NCBI GenBank assembly: GCA_963969495.1
Contig: OZ018330.1
Span: 51,081,973-51,145,972, forward strand
Reading direction: 5' to 3'
Length of the DNA stretch: 64,000 bases
DNA from: Ceratothoa steindachneri
Taxonomy: Eukaryota > Arthropoda > Malacostraca > Isopoda > Cymothoidae
Of the stretch, positions 1-11,215 are shown piece after piece. Made by a program: the position numbers and the translations under genes. The notes under the pieces were generated by a model. That model was given only the letters and a program-made list of their open reading frames with translations, made no database searches and had not been told where the DNA came from. Position 1 is the first letter of the stretch, and the number at the start of each line of letters is the position of its first letter.

Positions 1-1090
1 TGTCTACGGTATATATTTCGTATTCGGCAGCTCCTTTGCTCAGAGGCTTACAGGAGTGCTTTTTCCCCAGGGTCTTTTGTCGCCTATGTCAGATCTCCAT
101 CCATGCACTGGCACTTGGAAATTCGTGTACCTGAGCAAATTCCCGTTTAGGACCACGCAACTCATGTTTTGCCCTTCTCATTCCCGCCCGTCCCTCGGTG
201 GATATTTCCCTTGTCAAATATTTGCATGACTCTCTTTGGCATGCAGGAGCCTCCGGTTGAACCGCATGTGCTATGTTCATTGAACATAGCGGCATCTCAC
301 ACACCATCCTGTCATCTCTTCACTGATGGGTCTAAAACGGAGGATGGCGTGGGGGCTGCGGTGGTCTCATCGGGGTCTATAGTCTCAGAGTTTTTACGTT
401 TTTTATTGATTCGAAGGCGTATTTTACGTTTTTTATTGATTCGAAAGCGTATTTTACGTTCTTCTATCTCTAACTTCTGACCATTCCCTTGTCTCTAAAA
501 TACATTCCTGGTCGGTCAAGAACTCTTCCAGATACAAAGTAGAGCTTTGCTGGGTTCCTAGTCATTTTGAGGTCAGCGGTAACGAACGGGCCGATGAGGC
601 AGCTCGAATTGCGGCCACCCGGACACCGACCCATTGCAGTCTACCTTATTGAGACTTTTATCCTCTTATTGGGAACTACATTCGGTCTTTCTGGCAGTCA
701 GAATGGGATGGCTGCAACAGTAACAAATTGCATTTCATTAAGCCCTCGTTTTTACCGTGGGCTAACTGTTATCAGCCTCGTCAGAGCTCTGAGGTGGTCC
801 TTTGTCGCCCGTGAATCGGCCACCCACAATGGGCATTTAATGAGTAGCGATATGCCCCACATCGCCCCCCCCCCTGCTCTCTATTCGTTCCCCATCTTTT
901 GGTCGGTTGCCATCCCCTGTCTGCCTTACGTAGGGAATGCTTTCCTTCTATTTTGCGTGTCCCATGCAACGATAGATTGCGTTTTCTCTTAGCTAAGAGC
1001 CCCTCTGTTAACACCAATTCCCTCTTGCGATTTTTTAATACAATCTGTTTTTTTATCTCTTTTATAGCTCGTAAATACACCTTTTTAATT
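1..1090 (+). pseudogene. LINE 3' fragment: RT-RNase H linker and RNase H domain (broken)
   Basis: Plus-strand remnant of a non-LTR retrotransposon that enters the window already past its reverse transcriptase core. Around 300-370 it encodes FTDGSKTEDGVG, the first RNase H aspartate block. Around 545-615 it encodes VELCWVPSH...SGNERADEAA, the His/Asp end of the domain. The two lie in different frames, separated by a 30-bp tandem duplication, and the middle E and D motifs are not recognisable. Downstream residues up to about 1080 are frameshifted and carry stops. The layout (RT linker, RNase H, 3' tail) is that of I/R1/Jockey-group LINEs. I see no poly-A tail or target duplication. The element is dead; the family assignment is by motif only. 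Confidence 0.75.
392..460. repeat. 30-bp tandem duplication inside the RNase H remnant
   Basis: The string TTTTACGTTTTTTATTGATT recurs at 392 and 422, and its first nine bases again at 452, a period of exactly 30 bp with one mismatch between full units. It separates the DGS block from the WVPSH block of the LINE RNase H. Confidence 0.85.
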
Positions 1091-1804
1091 AACTAGAAAT
1101 GTAAATATTAGTAAACGCGCGTCATTTGTTTATTGCACCTGTGCACCCTTTTTGTTCTTTTATTCCATGGTTTTAACCTTACCACTTTTTGTACTTTAGG
1201 GCCTTCTACTCTTTTATGTCCTGCCGCGACATAATGTTTTTAGATTTTAGCGGCGTGCCCCCTGCTCCATATAAATCAAGTACTATACAGCCGCTCAGTG
1301 ACCCTTCAAACAGTTTCTGAAACAGATGCCACTTGGTCCACTGAACATCGCAGCTTCCTCGGACTTACACTGCATTGGGTGAGAAATAAACATTTAGTTA
1401 ATATGTACACCCATCACACATGCCCTATCACAATTACATTGGATCAGAATATTTTTTTATGCAGTTTCTGAATATTTTGATGCTCAGACGAGTAAATTAT
1501 TAAGGCAAACTTTTGTTTGAGAGTAAGGTACACATTTTGGATATCCTTCACAATAACTGTTGTGCTTTGATACTAACTCTCTCTCTCTCTCTCTCTATTA
1601 TTCCAGAAGTTATATAGATTTAAATCTAAATGTTGCTTTACCTTAATTTAATCCTTAATCCATTTGTATCGTTTGAATGTATATCATACAGCCCCTGAAA
1701 GTAAAATGCCCATCTTTGATACCAATGTCATTCATGTCATATCTAACTTCTTCGGCGCAGGGTGCATATTGACTTATTGTAATTTATGTTTTGTTTCTTT
1801 TTCG
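1091..1804. other. AT-rich stretch without a recognised gene
   Basis: The first part is probably 3' untranslated sequence of the LINE ending near 1090. A short (CT)n run sits at 1577-1596. I see no coding region, TIR or RNA gene here. Confidence 0.5.
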
Positions 1805-2150
1805 TTGCAGTCAGTTGAGGCAAAATATTGCATATAGATTCCTACCAGGCTATTTATTGCAATAGCAAATAAAGTAATACTTAATACACTGCCCTGGGGA
1901 ACATCCTCTTCCTGGACATAGGTCAAAATAAGTGTTGCCAACTCTAACCCTGAAATTACGAGTAGCTAAAAAACTGGTAAAAGTCCCCTCAATCCCCATT
2001 CGTACAACTGGCGGAGGACTATGGCACCATAAGGTATCATATGCCTTCTCGATTTCGAAGAAGACAGCCATCGCATGGCAGCCGCGAGCAAAGGTCTCAG
2101 GAACAGAGCTGCCAATGAGATTTTCCACCAAACGCAAGACTTAACTGTTA
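1805..2150 (-). pseudogene. LINE reverse transcriptase fragment (fingers/palm)
   Basis: Minus-strand codons give RLVENLIGSSV, then AMAVFFEIEKAYDTLW (RT motif A, normally FFDIEKAYDTTW; the catalytic Asp is replaced by Glu), then FRVRVG and a degraded [11 protein letters not shown]. The sequence fades out after VGIYMQYF. The YxDD motif is absent. Upstream RT codons are displaced to 5825 and beyond by the hAT insertion. Confidence 0.75.
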
Positions 2151-2301
2151 AAACCCCAATATTCAAAAGGAAACCCCAAGATTCTGGGAAATATTCATTT
2201 TAAGGTAATTATTACAATAATTTCTCACCTTTATACAAATATCACTGCAACTGCTCTCCTTCTTCCTCAATTTCCATTGTAAGTGTCATTGATTCGTTGT
2301 T

Positions 2302-2587
2302 TTATTTGCGTGTATTTAATCTCTCTTGATATCGTTTGCTTATTGTCCCTCCTTCTAAATCTCCAATCAGTTCTTTCCTTGGTTTCCATGTTGTGCAGTC
2401 ATTATTAATCATTCGTTTTGCTAAGATTCTATTCTTCACAGTTTCTGCTCCCAGAGAATTTGTTTGTTTCGTTTTTACGCAGTGAATTAATGAAAATATT
2501 CGTTCAACGGAGGCTGACGAATGTGGCAAAATAGTGAGATTTGTCATAAAATCTGATAATATACCATACTTCGAATTTTGAAAACTA
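2302..2587 (-). pseudogene. hAT transposase C-terminal dimerisation segment
   Basis: Minus-strand frame gives NSKYGILSDFMTNLTILPHS then SASVERIFSLI, the classic hAT C-terminal signature (LPHSNAxxERxFS). It is cut from the rest of the transposase by the repeat at 2592-3556, where upstream codons (LLANKLPLSAEIIP) resume after in-frame stops. Confidence 0.85.
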
Positions 2588-2637
2588 TTATAGCAATGCC
2601 TCTGGGCATTCCTATAATAAAAACCTCCTGGGAAACT

Positions 2638-2640
<3 letters not shown>

Positions 2641-2692
<52 letters not shown>
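2641..2692. repeat. (AT)26 microsatellite
   Basis: Uninterrupted AT dinucleotides. Copy 2 of the host repeat has only a short ATATATAAATAT at the same place, so the array expanded within copy 1. Confidence 0.97.
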
Positions 2693-2694
<2 letters not shown>

Positions 2695-3016
2695 TCATTT
2701 ATTAAGTATAAAATTCAATTCTTTTGTCATTTAAATAATTCATGCAATCCTTTAACTTTGTTAATTTAATCATTCATTGATTTTACTCTAACTTTGTCAA
2801 TTTTATCTTTCAATTAATTTACTTCAACTTTTGTAAATTAAATCATTTATGTACCACTTAATAATTAATTAATTCATTCATTTTCTTGTCAATTCAATTA
2901 ACGTATACTGTTCCAAACAACATCTCTTAAATTTCACACATAAACAAACAAACACACGTTCACAGCTCGATCAAAAGAGCACGCTATTCTTCCCACTCCA
3001 CTCGTTGCTTTCTTCT

Positions 3017-3022
3017 TATAAA
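3017..3022 (+). promoter_or_regulatory. TATA-box-like element in repeat copy 1
   Basis: TATAAAGGTCGGTAA is conserved with copy 2 (6264-6269) although flanking bases have drifted. This suggests, but does not prove, a promoter inside the repeat, as an LTR would have. Confidence 0.4.
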
Positions 3023-3599
3023 GGTCGGTAACTATTCATTCTACAATTATTCATTTATTTAGTTAATTCCATTCACTCTCACATTCTTTGCAAACGACCA
3101 TACGAGAGTAAGTCCTAATTATATTTGCTTCTCATTGCAGCCCCAATTAAGTCCATTACAGATACTCTAAATTACTACACATTTACTCCACATCAAAGAT
3201 ACTCTAACTTATTTACTTTATATTCAACATTTTATTCCACCATATTAATTTCACATACTTCAATTCTCTTCATCTTTTTATTGTAAATCATATGTTTAAA
3301 TATCTTACCTTGTATACCTAACCTACTTATCTCTGTACATTCGTTGATTTTATCAATATATTTACATTTGTGTAATTGTCTTCTTAAAGCCCAAGTCATT
3401 ATTCCAAAATTTACTTCGCTGTCGCATTAGGCCTAAAGTTAACGGCAGACATCTTCAATCAAACAAAATTTATGGTTATGGTTCTCGAAACGCTATCTAG
3501 GCTGATTTATTAACCGAGGATAAATCACATTGATTTATTACTTGAACCATTACTTAGGAATAATTTCTGCAGAGAGTGGTAATTTGTTAGCTAACAAAC

Positions 3600-5215
3600 G
3601 ATAACTCCCCAATTGATCATCAAGATCATTTACTTTATGTTCAGGTACAAGCGAAGGGAATGAACAGCTAGTGGTATAATAGATGCTGGAGAAACGCTAG
3701 GATTTTGGGCTACTTTAGGATCTAATACCTTTAATTTTTCAATTACACCATCTTCATTGATTGGAAATCTCTTTCGTATTTGATTGCAAAGTTCAACTAC
3801 GAAATTCATACAATCATTTTTAAATCTTTTATCAGTGATTTCATCAAAAGGGTAATTGATCAAATGTGCTGATGCCTTTCCTCCTAGGTAAACTTCATTA
3901 ATGTTTTTGTAGTTACTTTTATTGTTAATATCAATTTCTGACAATTTAACTGCCTACAGTATTTCATCTTTAATAAAGAAACTCAAGAGGTTTTTGTATT
4001 CTGATGAAATCATAAAATACAAAAGATGTAATCTGAAATGCTCAGACTGAAATTCAATATTGAGCATATTTACCTTTTGCAACACACACTGGAGAAATAG
4101 TAACATATGTTTGGTCCCATGATTATTTAATATTTCGAATATTCTTCTTGCACCATCAACTTTGTCATTACTAGCTTCACTTTGAAAATATAAAAACAGG
4201 GCATCGTATTGATCCAATATAGCTGTAATTACATTCTCCCTGGAAAGCCATCTTGTTTGAGCCAATTTAGGAATTTTATGACGTGGCGCATTAACCACTT
4301 CTTGAATAAGGATGAAGTCACGTTGCCGTTTGCTGCTGCGTGAAAAGTACGAGGTTATGCCCCTTAAGAACGCTTCTAAATATGATGGTAATGCACTGAC
4401 ATCATGACTGGCGCAGAGAGCAAAGGAATGACAAACGCATCCCATAATAAAAACAGAAGGAACATCATTTTTCAACAACTTTTGGAAACCGCTTTTTCTT
4501 CCCATCATTGAAAAACCATTATCGCTGCCAAATCCAATAATATTCTCAAGAGGAATCTTTTTCTCACTCAAAATTGATTTCACAGAATTATATAGACCAA
4601 GAGCAGTCCCATATTCAACAACTACACTATCTAACAGAGCGTCTTCAACATCTTGCTTCCTTAAATCAAAATATCTAACAAATACCGCCCAAATTTGTGT
4701 TACAGAAATGTCAGTGCTTTCGTCGATTATTATAGAAACTTTTGTGACTTGCATATATTTGTCACTACACTTTTTTCATCAAAATCTATTCCATCTTGAA
4801 TTACATATGAAAGTTTTGTTCGATTCATTGGCAATTTTTCTGCAATTTTGCTGTCTTGAAATGCTTCTTTACAAACTGGTAAAAGATGGTCAATGCACGC
4901 AAACGGAATACTATGTTCAGCAAAATATGCAGCAAAGAGCAGCTCACTCTTGGCGATTTGTTCACTCTGAGTTGAATTTTTTTTCTTCACAAGCTGAGTA
5001 ATATCGACACTAGTTTTAGCCACCTCAAAATATTTTCTATGTTTAACCGAATTTTTGTGTTTCATAAGCATGGATTTATTTGCGTTTTTTAGTGACATTA
5101 CAACACTTGCAATAACTGGAATCATTATCGTTTTTATCTTGTTGCAACCACTCTTGTGCTTTGAAACACTGCATAGACCACTTCCTTTTCTTGGTTGGAT
5201 TTTTTTCTTCACCAC
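3600..5215 (-). pseudogene. hAT transposase, BED finger and catalytic core (frameshifted)
   Basis: From 5215 downward the frame starts with a BED-like finger: C-x2-C (YCKCCNVT) in one frame, then NANKSMLMKHKNSVKH in the next, so there is a frameshift inside the finger. A second frameshift near 4750 joins ISYVIQDGI-type residues to VSIIIDESTD, the first catalytic Asp block. GFGSDNGFSMMG (second Asp region), CVCHSFALC and TRWLSRENV follow, as in ZBED5/FAM200-like hAT proteins. An in-frame TAG at 3954-3956 splits off a last 104 codons (about 3630-3944). At least two frameshifts and one stop make it non-functional. The C-terminus is displaced to 2302-2587. Confidence 0.85.
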
Positions 5216-5280
5216 TCATATTGCTACGGTCAAATATTATGCAAATTTAAAGTTAACTATCACTATTCAGTAAATTGAAA

Positions 5281-5700
5281 CTAGTTCGACCGTTCCATCA
5301 CGAACGAATACGGTTCAACACACATCAAAGCTGAACTGGAATTCTGATTTCTGACAACAGAGTCAACTGACAGGCGATTTTGTGCAAAGTCACTGCAGAA
5401 ACGTTTCACCGCTTTCACGGTTGCCAGCTTCGTTAGTTCATTTCTGTCAAAACGGACAGAACACAGAGACAAAATGTTAGGAAACAGAAACACTGGTAAC
5501 TCTTGAATATTCGTAAACGTTTTTACCATGTGGTAATTAAGATGATGCAATAATTGACTCATTACATCAGCTGATCAGTCGCAGAACAGCAATATTCCCA
5601 CACACTTGGTAGTTGGTACTTCTGTGTGCGGCGTAGGTTATAGTATTTTTTAACTTATATTATATAATTATAAATTATAAGCTCAAATGAGATGACATGT
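5281..5700. other. hAT 5' non-coding region or unresolved coding fragment
   Basis: This lies between the hAT BED finger and its TIR. A 93-codon open frame exists on the minus strand (5562-5281), but I do not recognise it and it may be chance. Confidence 0.3.
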
Positions 5701-5897
5701 ATTTTCAATAAAAATTGTGTGTTTTCCTACTTGAGACACGAAAAACCCAAGATTTTGTACGATTTTGAAAGTAAAACCCCAAGTACCCAAGATCTGGGGC
5801 AAAACCCAAGCATTGGCAATCCTGCTCATGGAGAGTACCCTCCATGCTGACAAAAACATTTGTCGTACTCTGCTTTTTACGGAAGTCACACTGGTAT

Positions 5898-6756
5898 AGC
5901 AATGCCTCTGGGCATTCCTATAATAAAAACCTCCTGGGAAACTTAAATATATAAATATACATCAATTATTATGTAAAATTCATATCATGCAATTCTTTTA
6001 CTTTGTCAATTTAATCGTTCAATTATTTTACTTAACTTTGTCAATTTAATCGCTTAATTATTTTACTTAACTTTTGTAAATTAAATCATTTTATGTACCA
6101 CTTAATAATTAATTAATTAATTTATTTTACTTGTTAATTCATTTAACGTACTACTGTTTCAAACATAATCTCTTAAAATTTCACACACAAACAAACAAAC
6201 ACAGGCTTTCAGCTCAACCTTCTGGAACAATATTCTTTCCCATTCGACTCTCACCATTCTTCGTATAAAGGTCGGTAATCATTCCTTCTACAATTAGTCA
6301 TATACCTCCAAACAAATCATACTTAGTTAATTCCACTTTCTCTCACAATTCTTTGCAAACGACCATACGAGAGTAGGTCCTAATTATATTTACTTCTCAT
6401 ATTGCATCCCATAATTCACAGTGCATTATAGTCACCATATTATTTCATATTTATTTCACGTACTTCAATTCTCTTCGCATCTTGTTACTGTAAATCATAT
6501 TTTACCATATCTTACATTGTATACCTAATCCAACTTCTCATTGTGCATTCGTTGATTCTATGAATATATTTATATTTGTTTAATTGTTTTTCTTAAAACC
6601 CAGTTCATTATTTAAAAATTTATTTCGCTTTCGTCTTAGCCTTAAAAACTATCAGGCGACAACTTCGATCAAACAAATTTATGGTTATGGTTTTCGAAAC
6701 GCTATTTAGGCTGATTAATTAACGGAAAATAAATCACATGAATAACCATATTCTAT
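5898..6756. repeat. Unclassified interspersed repeat, copy 2, with 8-bp flanking duplication
   Basis: This 859-bp copy interrupts the LINE RT frame. ACTGGTAT occurs immediately left (5890-5897) and right (6757-6764), a perfect 8-bp direct duplication consistent with a target-site duplication. It has the same hairpin start, TATAAAGGTCGG (6264-6269), GACCATACGAGAGTA block and AAATCACAT end as copy 1. It has no open frame of note. Eight-base duplications suit hAT/P/Merlin-type DNA elements better than LTR elements (4-6 bp). Confidence 0.8.
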
Positions 6757-7729
6757 ACTGGTATGGAGTTAGGAGGCCATGGCATTCTAGAAACCACTGC
6801 AAGTGAGCATTCACCATTTCCTCCAACAACTTGCAAAGAAGGCTGGTGAGGGCTATTGGCCTATAATTGTAAGGAGACAAGCCGTCTCTACCTGGTTTTA
6901 GAAATGGTAGGGCTAAAGCCATTCTCAATCTGGTAGGGTAGAATACCTGGATCCAAATCCAGTAGGAGTGATTCCATACGAAGATGGAGATGCCCGAGAA
7001 AGTCGGGAGACGTGTGGGGGCGGCAATGAGACAGCGCTGAGCGCATCTCGGCGCTAGTGAACAGAGTTGTAGGACTCCTGTCCACCATCCGAGAAACGCA
7101 TGGCTTCGCCCTCCAGCCCAAGCTTAATACGTCTAAGGGCCGCCGGGTAGCGCTCAACGCTGCTAACATCAGCAAAAAAGAATGCAAATATATCGGTGAT
7201 GCTGGCGGGATCGCAGATGATTGAGCCATTCTTCTCGATTCCAGGGGTGGAATACGGTTCAGAAGATTTGGGTTCCGGCGGAACCGCGCATGAGCCCTTT
7301 TGTAGGGCTCCACCATAGGGGTGCAATTAGAATTCCACCCTGGGACTGATGTTCTGCCCCGGTGGGACCGAGTACGAGGAATCGCGGACTCTGCAGCTTC
7401 AAGACTAAACAGGAAAAGTAATGTATAGCTGCATCGATATATCAAAATCTCCAATCTTGGCCAGTCTGCCCTTACAACATTCCATCTGGGGGGATATGAA
7501 GGGCACGGGCAGAGGGTCATGTGTTTCAAGACAATAAGAAGTGGGCGCTGTCATCTAAAACAGACCACTTGAAATCAGAGATACAGTCGGCGGAGACAAT
7601 AAATAGATCCACAGAATTGAAAGAATCAGTTTGAATATGGTAAGAGGTAACATGACCAGAGATAAGAATGCTAAAAAAAATAGCGGATAAGAGAGATTCA
7701 AGGAGACGGCATTGACGGTTATTCACTCT
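6757..7729 (-). pseudogene. LINE endonuclease end and RT N-terminus (broken)
   Basis: The minus strand reads SYHIQTDSFNSVDLFIVSAD then DFKWSVLDDS (end of the APE-type endonuclease), PPRWNVVRADWPRF-like linker codons, and finally LPFLKPGRDGLSPYNYRPIA with LTSLLCKLLEEMVNAHL, the RT fingers motif. The coding frame shifts several times. The RT continues across the repeat insertion at 5897-5825. Confidence 0.75.
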
Positions 7730-8400
7730 ATCACCACATACGGAGTATCTCGCATAAAGTTACCTAAAACTAGAAATTGGGTAGGAAGCAGAGATAAAAG
7801 ACCTAAAACTATTCGTAAGATGAACGTGATTTGGGACTGCTTGAAGACTAGTCCACAGAATTGAAGGCGTGCGAAATTGGTTACTCGCCACCATGGGGCA
7901 CCCTGCTAGGGGGTGGTAGAGAATTAAAAACAGTGAAATGACGAAGCTTGGGAAAAGGGCGTTTCCCTTGTTTGGTTTTCTGAAAGCATATAACAGGAGA
8001 TATTTTAAATATTAAAAGAGGAGAATTCCTCCCATTTACGAAGGATCCCCTGACAGTTCCATCGAAGAATTATTGCAATCACTCAGACCCGTGAGAGACC
8101 ACGGTGGAGCCCTCACGAACAGATGCCGTGCGAGAAGAACCCGGCACGGGCATTATAGGAGTCTGAACTGCGAGGCAACCCCGATTTGGAAGGGCGGGGG
8201 CTAGCATTGCGGGCCCAAAATTAGTGGGTTATGACCCGGAGGAAAGGGTAGAGGACAAAAATGATTTGGGGGGTAACATTACTCCTAGTGCGGGGAGGAT
8301 CATCACTCCTAATGGATGGTGTGCAAACTACATATGAAAGGAGGTCTGAAGTAGTAATTCCAGAGGGTTTCAACGGGACAGGGCTAACAAGAAGGGAAGA
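7730..8400 (-). pseudogene. LINE endonuclease N-terminal remnants
   Basis: Minus-strand codons around 7770-7790 give LLPTQFLVLGNF, matching the LPxPFLLLGDFNARH block of LINE endonucleases, with the key Asp changed to Asn. The rest is too decayed to place. Confidence 0.5.
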
Positions 8401-9294
8401 TGGGGTATGGTCTTGGTGCTAAAGTAGTGGTATGGGTAAAGGTGACTTGGACGTGTCGTTACCTTCTGGGAGTGTGGGTATATCGCTATGGATGAAGGAT
8501 ACACCAGCTCGGCCTGATGGAAGGCCGGAAGGGATAGGGTGTACCTCAACTGAGTTGGAGGGAGTTTGCATTGAGGTAGATTCCCCGCCCTTTTTAGAAG
8601 TTAGCTTCCTAGAGGGAGGGGAAGAGTCGGGAGAGGCCATACCCTTAGGCTAGAAGTCCTCAGTCATAACATCAGATCGGGGTCTCGGTAGATTCGATAT
8701 ATGCTTGAATGTCGTCGTCTCCGGAGTGACATACGAGGGGATTGGGCACGCTCTGCTGGCGCGGGGTTAATAAGGGGGAGTATACTAGGAGACCAGACTT
8801 GGGTCTGAGTAAAAGAAGAGAGTAATGGTACTGTATCCCGAGATGATGACTGAAGAGATGTAGTGTACGGGATACGTGGGCGAGCGGGACGAGAGTCCAC
8901 TGCCATGAGTAGGACATCGGAGAACTTGACTCCGGGAGAAATGAATCTCTGCCGGACTAATCTACGAGCTTCGCGCATAGCCACCTTAGCAGAATCACCG
9001 ACAGCTAAGACCTCTTTTTCGAGGAAGTAGCCCCATGGGCTTCTTCACAGTCGGTACAGCGGCGGGAATGGTCGCAGGAATTACCATGAAAGACCTGCGC
9101 GCAATCCACGCATACACGGGGGTGGCAGCATGCAGTGCTCACATGACCAAAAAACGATGGTAGTCCAACTCAGGGTCTACCTCTAAGGAAAACGGCTCTG
9201 CCGCAAGATGGCAAGAAAAACTGGAACGAGATCCAGGAGCAGGAAGAGCAGTTGAAGACTTCCGAGAGGTAGTTTTTGGTTTAATTTTATCCAT
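8400..9294 (-). pseudogene. LINE ORF1 (gag-like) with zinc knuckles
   Basis: A plausible start ATG at 9294 gives MDKIKPKTTSRKSSTALPAP. The frame then jumps, apparently by deletion, into GHVSTACCHPRVCVDC and HSRRCTDCEEAHG, the C-x2-C/C-x4-H knuckles of LINE nucleic-acid-binding ORF1 proteins. VAMREARRLVRQRF then aligns with the [13 protein letters not shown] block of the 17.6-24.4 kb LINE. The C-terminal part (8640-8419) is low-complexity Ser/Pro. Frameshifts are present. Confidence 0.7.
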
Positions 9295-9880
9295 ATACTA
9301 CTATGTTAATTGGGGAGGCAGTCTCGCGCACAGAGGAACCCACCTAAGGAGCCACGTCACCCGATGCGCACTCTCAAAGGGAGGGTGGGAGTGACCCATT
9401 CACTCCTAAACCAGAACCGTCGTTTTAAAAACGGGTTGCTGCCTTAGCGATTTTTCCCTTCAAGGGCGCAAAGATCATCGCGCTAGACAGCCACGGTCCA
9501 GGCACCCACAACATCCAACTTAACGCGGTTCAGCCCAGAACGGCGCACCCCGGTGAGGCAGGACCGGTACACTGAGACTGCCAAAAATCCCAACTTAAAC
9601 CTAGAACACGCACTAGCACCCAGATTCATTCAGTCATACACTTCAACCGATCACACAGATAAGCTCAGGCGCAATCAATCACACTTGAGAAAGTAAAAGG
9701 GGGAAAGGAGATAGAGGGGAAGACCATAAATAAATAAATCTCGGGGAGGGAGGAAAGAAGTATAGTAAAATTTCACTTCGCAGTCCGCTCTAATCACGGG
9801 CTGAGGCCTCTCTCCAACAAGGCAGGACCATTCCTGCGGCGAGCCTCTGGGAACGCCGCGAGCGTGGAGGGGACAAACTT
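9295..9880 (-). other. Probable LINE 5' UTR
   Basis: GC-richer non-coding stretch between the ORF1 ATG and AT-rich flank, ending in CCTCCACGCTCGCGGCGTTC on the minus strand. Assigned by position only. Confidence 0.4.
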
Positions 9881-10689
9881 AAAAGAAACTTCAAAATAAA
9901 TAATTGCAAGAAAGGCATGATAAATTAGTTATAAAATAAGCAAGGCCATAAGTTGTAGATATACAATGTAAATGTGAGGATGGATGAAAATGCAAGTTAC
10001 GAGCACTTTTTTGTTCCCAAAATATGTTGGTCAAAATGATCCGGAGAGCGTAATTCTACCTCTTCTATCTTTGAGACAACAAACTAATTTAGGGTAGTAC
10101 CTTACTTTCATGAATTCTTAGCGCTTTTAATCATTAATTGTTAAGTTCCCAGCAGCAAAATTGTTACGCTACGTCAAGAGGATCATCTTGCCAATCAGTG
10201 CCATAACTGAAAGGGTTCAACGACCCCAAAGTGTCTGACATAATATTGTAACACGTAACGATACCACAGGCTCATATGTCAATGGAATTTCCACTGGTAG
10301 GCCTAGGAAAACCCGAGAGAGAGAGAGAGAGAGAGATATATGACCAAGCTATCGTCCGTATCTCACAAAAACAGCCAAGCATCGTCGAAGAACTTTGGAA
10401 ATGTTACAAAAGGAATGGTTAAAAATAACACCAGAAGAATCCTTTTCGTTAGCGCGCTCCCGTGGCGGGAAGACTTCTCGCACACCAGTAGTCAAGCTAT
10501 CGATCTGTCCTAAGAACAAGATAGATAGATTATCCTTCGCCATTAAGTACATGTTATGGACATAAGACCAATGATCCAAATTACAATTACTCCTAGGACT
10601 GGCAATCGCTTTAGCCCTGCTCACGCCGAACTCTGAACAGTCGGGAATGTTTCATTATACCATCCCATATCCATTATCTATTGTCATGC
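9881..10689. other. Intergenic AT-rich sequence
   Basis: Holds a short (GA)n run at 10315-10336 and no recognisable coding region. A 91-codon minus-strand open frame (10624-10349) matches nothing I know. Confidence 0.5.
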
Positions 10690-11215
10690 AAAATCGGAGG
10701 GGGAGGGGCAGGCTTTACACCGCACTTTGGTGGGCCTGTCACCGCAATTAAAATTCCAGCCTAGTACTAGGTTACTTTAAAATTGACAAAAACAACCAAA
10801 CCCCAAAAATATAAGAAACAGGACAGACAAGAAAAAAACACGATCCGGACTCTGCACTCTTTACCCAGGCGCAGAATCATGCGACCAACACCAGAGTCAA
10901 ATAAATAAAATAGAGAAGAGCAACCTGCTCAAATATTCACAAGTCTTGTGCACGAACTCGTCTCGATACTAGGACTGGTAACGTATACGAAGATCAACCA
11001 GACTGGGACATTCAACAGAAATGTCCCGAACAATCCGGGACACTGCAATCATCGTTGTAAGGGGCAGGCGAGTGTTTCATCAAATGGCGGTGCGTCCCAC
11101 GAGTGTGTCCAATTCGAAGACAACAGAAAGGTTCACTGCAGAGAATCCACGGGGACACAAACCAAGTCCAAGGGGATCGTGAGATACTTTTGTTAAACTT
11201 GCATTCAATGTAATT
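10690..11215 (-). mobile_element. LINE fragment: RNase H C-terminal tail and 3' UTR
   Basis: Minus-strand codons near 11140-11020 give CCLRIGHTRGTHRHLMKHSP and YNDDCSVPDCSGH, the Cys/His tail after RNase H in the 17.6-24.4 kb LINE ([33 protein letters not shown]). The 3' UTR string CCTAGTACTAGGTTACTTTAAA (as CAGCCTAGTACTAGG on plus) matches those at 16.1 and 17.7 kb. Truncated at the 5' side. Confidence 0.75.

Larger units (their letters stand above)
2592..3556. repeat. Unclassified interspersed repeat, copy 1 (inside the hAT)
   Basis: It shares its left end (AGCAATGCCTCTGGGCATTC, a hairpin with AATGCC/GGCATT arms), a central TATAAAGGTCGGTAA, a GACCATACGAGAGTA block and a right end (ATGGTTATGGTT...AAATCACAT) with copy 2 at 5898-6756. 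It is non-coding and carries an (AT)n array near its left end. It could be a solo LTR or a non-autonomous DNA element. The right boundary is uncertain by about 25 bp. Confidence 0.75.
2150..5824 (-). mobile_element. hAT transposon (ZBED5-like), degenerate, inserted in the LINE
   Basis: The minus strand carries a BED-type zinc finger, a hAT transposase core and the C-terminal dimerisation segment. The 5' terminus near 5824 reads CAGGATTGCCAATGCTTGGG inward, which resembles hAT TIRs. The opposite end near 2150 is eroded but keeps the AAAACCCCAA and CCCCAAGATTCTGGG strings seen near 5775-5800. LINE RT codons lie on both outer sides. I could not identify a clean 8-bp target duplication. An unclassified repeat (2592-3556) interrupts the transposase. 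Confidence 0.75.
1805..9880 (-). mobile_element. Old minus-strand LINE with nested insertions
   Basis: Reading the minus strand from high to low coordinates gives a GC-rich possible 5' UTR (9880-9295), an ORF1 with CCHC-type zinc knuckles (9294-8400), endonuclease remnants (about 8000-7540), and reverse transcriptase pieces at 7500-6757, 5897-5825 and 2150-1805. The RT pieces join logically: one ends in LTPYQ, the next continues YQCDFRKKQSTTN, and the last carries AMAVFFEIEKAYDT and a degraded PQGSVLS. The breaks are filled by an 859-bp repeat (5898-6756) and a hAT transposon (about 2150-5824). RNase H is missing because the copy stops near 1805. Stops and frameshifts are frequent, so this is the oldest layer in this part of the window. 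Confidence 0.75.

Noticed and set aside
5281..5562. 93-codon minus-strand frame as part of the hAT transposase
   Set aside because: It shows no hAT motif and lies upstream of the BED finger, so it is left unassigned.
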